A stretch of 64,000 nt of DNA from Mixophyes australis (Eukaryota > Chordata > Amphibia > Anura > Limnodynastidae): positions 88,986,418 to 89,050,417 of the forward strand of contig JAVHZZ010000003.1 of NCBI GenBank assembly GCA_036250195.1. Direction: 5' to 3'. Position 1 is the first letter of the stretch; the number at the start of each line of letters is the position of its first letter. The notes under the pieces were generated by a model. It saw only the letters and a list, made by a program, of their open reading frames with translations. It was not told the DNA's origin and made no database searches. This document shows positions 25,901 to 32,902 of this stretch, piece by piece. The translations under genes and the position numbers were made by a program.

Positions 25901-28900
25901 CTCCCAGCACCCCCTGGCTCTCACCTCCTCTCCCAGCACCCCCTTCCGCTCTCTCACCCCCTTTCCCAGCACTCCCTTCCGCTCTCTCACCCCCTCTCCT
26001 AGCACCCCCTGGCTCTCACCCCCTTTGGCTCTCTCACCTCCTTTCCCAGCAGCCCCTTCGGCTCTCTCACCCCCTCTCCCAGCACCCCCTGGCTCTCACC
26101 CCCTTTCCCAGCACCCCCTTCCGCTCTCTCACCCCCTTTTCCAGCACTCCCTTCCGCTCTCTCACCCCTTTTCCTAGCACCCCCTGGCTCTCACCCCCTT
26201 TGGCTCTCTCACCTCCTTTCCCAGCACCCCCTTCGGCTCTCTCACCCCCTCTCCCAGCACCCCCTGGCTCTCATCCCCTTTCCCAGCACCCCCTTCGGCT
26301 CTCTCACCCCCTCTCCCAGCACCATCCTTTGCTCTCTCACCCCCTCTCCCAGCACCCCCTGGCTCTCTCCCCCTTTCCCAGCACCCCCTTCCGCTCTCTC
26401 ACCCCCTTTCCCAGCACCCCCTTTCGGCTCTCTCACCCCCTCTCCCAGCACCCCCTGGCTCTCACCCCCTTTCCCAGCACCCCCTTCGGCTCTCTCACCT
26501 CCTTTCCCAGCACCCCCTTTGGCTCTCTCACCCCGAAAATCGCGGCACCCCCGCGACCACCACCCCCCCGAAAATCGCGGCACCCCCGCGACCCCCCCCC
26601 GAAAATCGCGGGCACCCCCCGAAAATCGCGGCACCCCCGCGACCCCCCCCGAAAATCGCGGCACCCCCGCCCCCCCTGAAAATCGTGGCACCCCCGCCCC
26701 CCCGAAAATCGCGGCACCCCCTTCCTCTTCAGTAAAAAAAAAGCAAATTAGAAAAAAACCAGGAAACTTACCAGTGTAACTGGCTGCACAGCATAACGGG
26801 GGAGGGAGATGGGGAGCGCGCAGCAGAGGTGGCTGGTTCCGAACCAGCCACCAAGAAGACAGGGGGAGTTGGGCCGGCCCATATAGCCATCGGCCCTTCT
26901 GGCATTTGCCAGAAGTGCCAGATGGCCAGTCCGGCCCTGCCTCTGCTCCTATTCTTCGACAGCCTGATGTGACGCTTCCTTTCTTCCTAGAGGTAGATGC
27001 CTCTAATGTTGGTTTAGGAGCCATTCTCTCCCAAAGATCGGAGCAACAAAAATTCCATCCTTGTGCCTTTTACTCTCGGGGTCTTCTGCCTGCGGAGAAG
27101 AATTACACCATCGGGGACAAGGAGTTGCTGGCTATAAAAGTAGCATTAGAGGAGTGGAGATACTTGTTGGAGGGAGCTCGTCATCCTGTGACAATTTTTA
27201 CTGATCATAAGAATTTGTCATATTTACAGTCTGCTCAATGTTTGAATCCTCGTCAAGCAAGATGGTCTCTTTTCTTTTCTCGTTTTGAATTAATCATAAC
27301 CTTCAAACCAGCTGCAAAGAATAAAAAAGCAGATGCTCTATCTCGAGCTTTTGTGACGTCCTCAGACGTTGAAGATGGTCCCAACCACTCTATATTAGAC
27401 CCCAAATGTATTTCTCTGGCTGCTTCTTCTACTAAAGTGCTACCATTTGGGAAAACCCTCGTGTCTCCTGCTCTTAGGAAGAAAATCCTTTCGTGGTTTC
27501 ACTCTTCTCGTTTTTCTGGACACTCTGGTGAACGCAAGACCTTTGAAATTCTTTCTCGAAGTTATTGGTGGCCTTCTATGAGGAGAGATGTCAAAGATTT
27601 TGTAGCGGCATGTGAATTGTGTTCCCAGTTCAAGACTCCCCGCAGAACTCCAGCGGGTTTGCTTCAACCACTACCCATTCCGTCCAAGCCGTGGACCCAT
27701 ATTAGTATGGACTTTGTTACTGATCTTCCTCCTAGTAAAAACTGCAATACTATTTGGGTAGTGGTGGACAGATTTTCGAAGATGGCGCATTTCGTTCCCT
27801 TGACTGGTTTGCCTTCTTCTTCTACTCTGGCTGAGTATTTCATCAAAGAAATCTTCCGTATTCATGGATGTCCGTCCGAGATTGTTTCAGATAGAGGAGT
27901 ACAATTCGTTTCCAGATTCTGGCGGGCCCTCTGTAAGACCTTGGGCATACGATTATCACTCTCATCCTCCTACTATCCTCAATCAAACGGTCAAACCGAA
28001 AGGGTCAATCAAGATCTTGAGACTTTTATAAGAATGTTCTCTTCAGCCAACCAAGACAACTGGGTAGAATTGCTTCCATGGGCTGAATTCGCTCATAACA
28101 ACATGTACCATGAGTCATCTTCTAAAACTCCATTCTTTGTGGTTTACGGTCACCATCCGTCTTTTCCGGAATTTCCTGCCCTCCCTCCCACCCAAGTTCC
28201 TGCTGTAGCGTGTCACGGGCACTAGGAGTCTTTACCCAGGAAATCACCAGATGGTGGCTTACCAGAGGAATATAGATGGTAATAGGTACTCTGGTAGCAG
28301 GGTGACAACGGAACAGGAGGAACAGCAGATGGTGAGAGAATGCTCAGGAAAAGTCTATGACTAGCAGCACTGGTAATGAGTATATAACTGTACACGAGGA
28401 ACCAGATGGACAAGAAAATGTGAGGGTAGTCAGTGGTCTGCGTATAGCAAGTTGTACCACTGCTATAGAGGAGAAATGTCTAGAGGTAATGAGGAGGCAG
28501 TGAGAGCCAGCGGTCTGCGTATAGCAAGTTGTACCGCTGTCTAGGTGAAGGAATGGAATCCAGGTGGAGGTAGATAACAGGGAAGTCAGTGGTCTGCGGA
28601 TAGCAAGTTGTACCACTGCTATGTGAGAGGATACTGGAAACTGGTGTCACAGGGAACAGGAATCAATGGTCTGCATCTAGCAAGTTGTACCACTGAAATA
28701 TATATGTGAGGAGAGCACGAGGAGATGAATGCTATGCAGAGTATACACGGGCACACAGGACTTGATCCCACGATGATATCACAATACAAATGATAACAGA
28801 GCAGCACTGCTAAGGTATACAAAGTCACAATAACAATCCAGGCAAATAGGAAACAAAGTCAATGGTAGCGATAGTCTCAGTGAATAAAGGACTCCGGAGG

Positions 28901-31900
28901 AGAACACAACTCAGTCCAGCTAGATATGCAATCACAAGCAAAGTCAATGAGAAGTATGCATACCGCGATTCAGGAGAGCAGGCTGTCAGAGAGATGTGCA
29001 GGGATACCTGAACGGCTGTAGGCCGGCAGGAGGAGAGACCACTGGAAGGTGGGAGCGGTAATCAAGTTGGTGCAGCGCACGGCAAGTAAACCAGCATGAA
29101 TGAGGCAATACTCTGGAAGCAGTAGTAAAAGGAACTGGAACATGAAGAACACGGGAGAGTTGAGGCGGTCTGAACTCCAGTAGCAGAGATGGTAGCAGCG
29201 GAGCGCTGACCCTATGAACACAGGAGAGTTGAGATGAGCTGGAACTCTGTAGAAACAACGGAGGCAGCGGATAGGAGTCAGCTGGTGCAGACACGATGAA
29301 CACAGGAGAGTTGAAGTGAGCCTGGAAACTCTGTAGAAACAACGGAGGCAGCGGATAGGAATCAGCTGGTGCAGACACGATGAACACAGGAGAGTTGAAG
29401 TGAGCCTGGAAACTCTGTAGAGACAACGGAGGCAGCGGATAGGAATCAGCTGCTGTGGACACGATGAACACAGGAGCGTTGAAGTAAGTCTGGAAACTCT
29501 GTAGAAACAAAAGAGGCAGCGGTTTGGAATCAACTGCTGCAGACACGAGGAACACAGGAGAGTTGAAGTGGTCTGGAAACCACAAACGAATAACAGGAAT
29601 CAGCAGAAGCTGAATACACGAGGAAACACAGGAACACCTTCAGAGGCTCATAGGAATGAGACTCCAAGATCAGGCCACGAGGTATTGACCTCAGGTGCTT
29701 TAAATAGGGAGTGTTGCCTGATCAGCCAATTAATGAAAAGGAACAGGTACTGAAGGCTTGAAAGGGCTGCACATGCGCAGACCCTCAGGATGGCGGACGG
29801 CCACGGTTCCTAAACACACGAGAAGTAGCACTCACAGTCCGGTGAGTGACATAGAGACTATTTGCCAAACCTTCAAAAATATTTCGTCGCAGGTCAAAAC
29901 CTGTTTAAAGAAGACTTCTGCCAGATATAAGTCTTTTGCAGATAAAAAGAGACGGGCTATTCCACCACTGAAAATCGGAGATCGTGTTTGGTTATCAACC
30001 AAAAATATTCGTTTGAAGGTTCCATCTATGAAGTTCGCTCCTCGTTTTATTGGTCCATATAGGATCATTCAAGTGATAAATCCAGTTTGTTTCAAACTTC
30101 TACTTCCTAAGAACCTTCTTATTTCCAATGCCTTCCATGTGTCTTTGCTCAAACCTCTTATCATCAACCGTTTCTCGGTCCCTCCTTCAGCACCTCGGCC
30201 AGTTCAGATTCATCAAGAGGAGGACTTTGAGATTACTCACATATTGGATGAAAAAATTTCGCGAGGAGTTCTTCGTTTCCTCGTTCATTGGAAGGGCTTT
30301 GGTCCTGAGGAGCGTTCATGGATCAAAGCTGAAGATCTCAATGCTCCAACTCTTCTTAAGAAGTTCTATTCCAAGTTTCCGGACAAACCCGGTTCCAGGT
30401 GTTCTGTGCCCACCTTTAAAAGGGGGGGTACTGTCACTCACCAGACTGTGAGTGCTACTTCTCGTGTGTTTAGGAACCGTGGCCGTCCGCCATCCTGAGG
30501 GTCTGCGCATGTGCAGCCCTTTCAAGCCTTCAGTACCTGTTGCTTTTCATTAATTGGCTGATCAGGCAACACTCCCTATTTAAAGCACCTGAGGTCAATA
30601 CCTCGTTGCCTGATCTTGGAGTCTCATTCCTATGAGCCTCTGAAGGTGTTCCTGTGTTTCTTCGTGTATTCAGCTCCTGCTGATTTCTGTTATTCGTTTG
30701 TGGTTTCCAGACCACTTCAACTCTCCTGTGTTCATCGTGTCTGCACCAGCTGATTCCTGTCCGCTGCCTCCATTGTTTCTACAGAGTTCCTACTCACTTC
30801 AACTCTCCTGTGTTCATCGTGTCTGCGCCAGCTGATTCCTATCCGCTGCCTCCGTGGTTTTTACAGAGTTCCTGCTCACCTCAACTCCCCGGTGTTCATC
30901 GTGTCTGCAGCCAGCTGATTCCTATCCGCTGCCTCTATTGCTTCTACAGAGTTCCAGCTCATCTCAACTCTCCTGTGTTCATCGGGTCAGCGCTCCGCTG
31001 CTACCATCTCTGCTACTGGAGTTCAGACCGCCTCAACTCTCCCGTGTTCTTCATGTTCCAGTTCCTTTTACTACTGCTTCCAGAGTATTGCCTCGTTCAT
31101 GCTGGTTTACTTGCCGTGCGCTGCACCAACTTGATTACCGCTTCCACCTTCCAGTGGTCTCTCCTCCTGCCGGCCTTCAGCCGTTCAGGTATCCCTGCAC
31201 ATCTCTCTGACAGCCTGCTCTCCTGAACCGCGGTATGCATACTTCTCATTGACTTTGCTTGTGATTGCATATCTAGCTGGACTGAGTTGTGTTCTCCTCC
31301 GGAGTCCTTTATCCACTGAGACTATCACTACCATTGACTTTGTTTCTTATTTGCCTGGATTGTTATTGTGACTTTGTATACTTTAGCAGTGCTGCTCTGT
31401 TATCATTGTATTTTGATATCATCGTGGGATCAAGTCCTGTGTGCCCGTGTATACTCTGCATAGCATTCATCTCCTCGTGCTCTCCTCACATATATATTAC
31501 AGTGGTACAACTTGCTATATGCAGACCACTGATTCCTGTTCCCTGTGACACCAGTTTCCAGTATCCTCTCACATAGCAGTGGTACAACTTGCTATCCGCA
31601 GACCACTGACTTCCCTGTTATCTACCTCCACCTGGATTCCATTCCTTCACCTAGACAGCGGTACAACTTGCTATACGCAGACCGCTGACTCTCACTGCCT
31701 CCTCGCTACCTCTGGACATTCCTCCTCACTATAGCAGTGGTACAACTTGCTATACGCAGACCACTGACTATCCTCACATTTCCTTGTCCATCTGGTTCCT
31801 CGTGTACAGTTATATACTCATTACCAGTGCTGCTAGTCATAGACTTTTCCTGAGCATTCTCTCACCATCTGCTGTTCCTCCTGTTCCGTTGTCACCCTGC

Positions 31901-32871
31901 TACCAGAGTACCTATTAGCACCTATATTACTCTGGTAAGCCACCATCTGGTGATTGCCTGGGCAAAGACTCCTAGTGCCCGTGACAGAATCAAGTCTTCT
32001 CTGCACTGTTACACCAGTAGAAATCTACACTGGATCTAATAGTAGCTTGTAATTTATGATTGGATCAAAAGCAAATCAATTGTGAAAAATGCAAAAAAGT
32101 GAAATAGAAAATATATAAGGGCAAATGCAGAATGCTGCCATAGGAGATTACAACTTTGCCTTGTTCCAAAATATTCATATCCTACTGTATGTATGAATCC
32201 TAAACACAGTGGGGCTCATGTAGTGTTGGATATATTTGCACCCCAAACGTAAGCAGAAAAAGATGCAAATATAAAAAAAACACTTTTACATGTATGTGTT
32301 CATTTGGAGACATCTAGAGATGCATCCAGCTGTATATCAGTAGTATATGTGCCAGCTTTACGTCTGGAGTAACAAGTGTTTAACAATAGAGATAGCGTAG
32401 AGTCTTAGAAGTTTCAAACGGGCATTAAAAACCCATCTCTTCTTAAAAGCCTTTCAGTCATCTGCCTAACTACCCACTTGTCGGCTACCTCTCCCTTTCT
32501 CCCCTTCCTCCTTCTCGCTCCGTTTCGACCCTGTCCCTATTTCACTTGCCCTATGTCTTCAGTTTATCTGTCTTTCCACTTAGATTGTAAGCTCCTCTGA
32601 ACAGGGTCCTCTCTCCTCCTGTTTACACCACTTTTTCTCTGCTCCTCAGCTACTCTTCCCACCTCTTTCTTTAGCCTCCTGCCCACCGACTCCGCTCCTG
32701 CTTTCCCACTGTCCTGACTTTCCCTCACCCTCATTCTTTCCTTAGCTGTGCTCTGAGCTTCCTGAGTTATTGTGATGCTTGTTTATTGTACTGTAATATC
32801 CTACCTTGTACTGTCCTATTGTTTGTTCCTGTACGGCACTGCAGACACTTTGTTTCACCTTACAAATAAAA

Positions 32872-32902
<31 letters not shown>

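Larger units (their letters stand above)
22187..26939. mobile_element. hAT-type element, 4753 bp, inserted in pol
   Basis: The ends CAGGGCCGGACTGG and CCAGTCCGGCCCTG are perfect inverted repeats of 14 bp. CCTCTGCT flanks both sides (22179-22186 and 26940-26947), the 8-bp duplication of hAT transposons. Insert plus duplication is 4761 bp, a multiple of three, and the pol frame is the same on both sides. Inside are a 27-bp satellite, other tandem arrays and a second hAT-like terminus at 24698, but no transposase, so the element is non-autonomous. Confidence 0.92.
18051..31986 (+). mobile_element. Ty3/Gypsy chromovirus of Tf1/sushi type, with two nested insertions
   Basis: Two LTRs (18051-19769, 30432-31986) begin TGTCAC and end GTGACA and are flanked by the perfect 5-bp duplication GAATC (18046-18050, 31987-31991). 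Between them are Gag with a CCHC knuckle, protease, reverse transcriptase, RNase H, integrase and a C-terminal chromodomain, the order of Ty3/Gypsy chromoviruses. Two later insertions interrupt pol: a hAT-type element (22187-26939) and an inverted solo LTR of the same family (28211-29851). The LTRs are very similar, but pol has two in-frame stops and a frame shift, so this copy cannot make a full Pol. Length without insertions is about 7.5 kb. Confidence 0.93.

Noticed and set aside
25627..27024. Long Pro/Ser-rich and Gly-rich ORFs (350 and 260 residues)
   Set aside because: They translate the 30-bp and GC-rich tandem repeats of the hAT insert on both strands.
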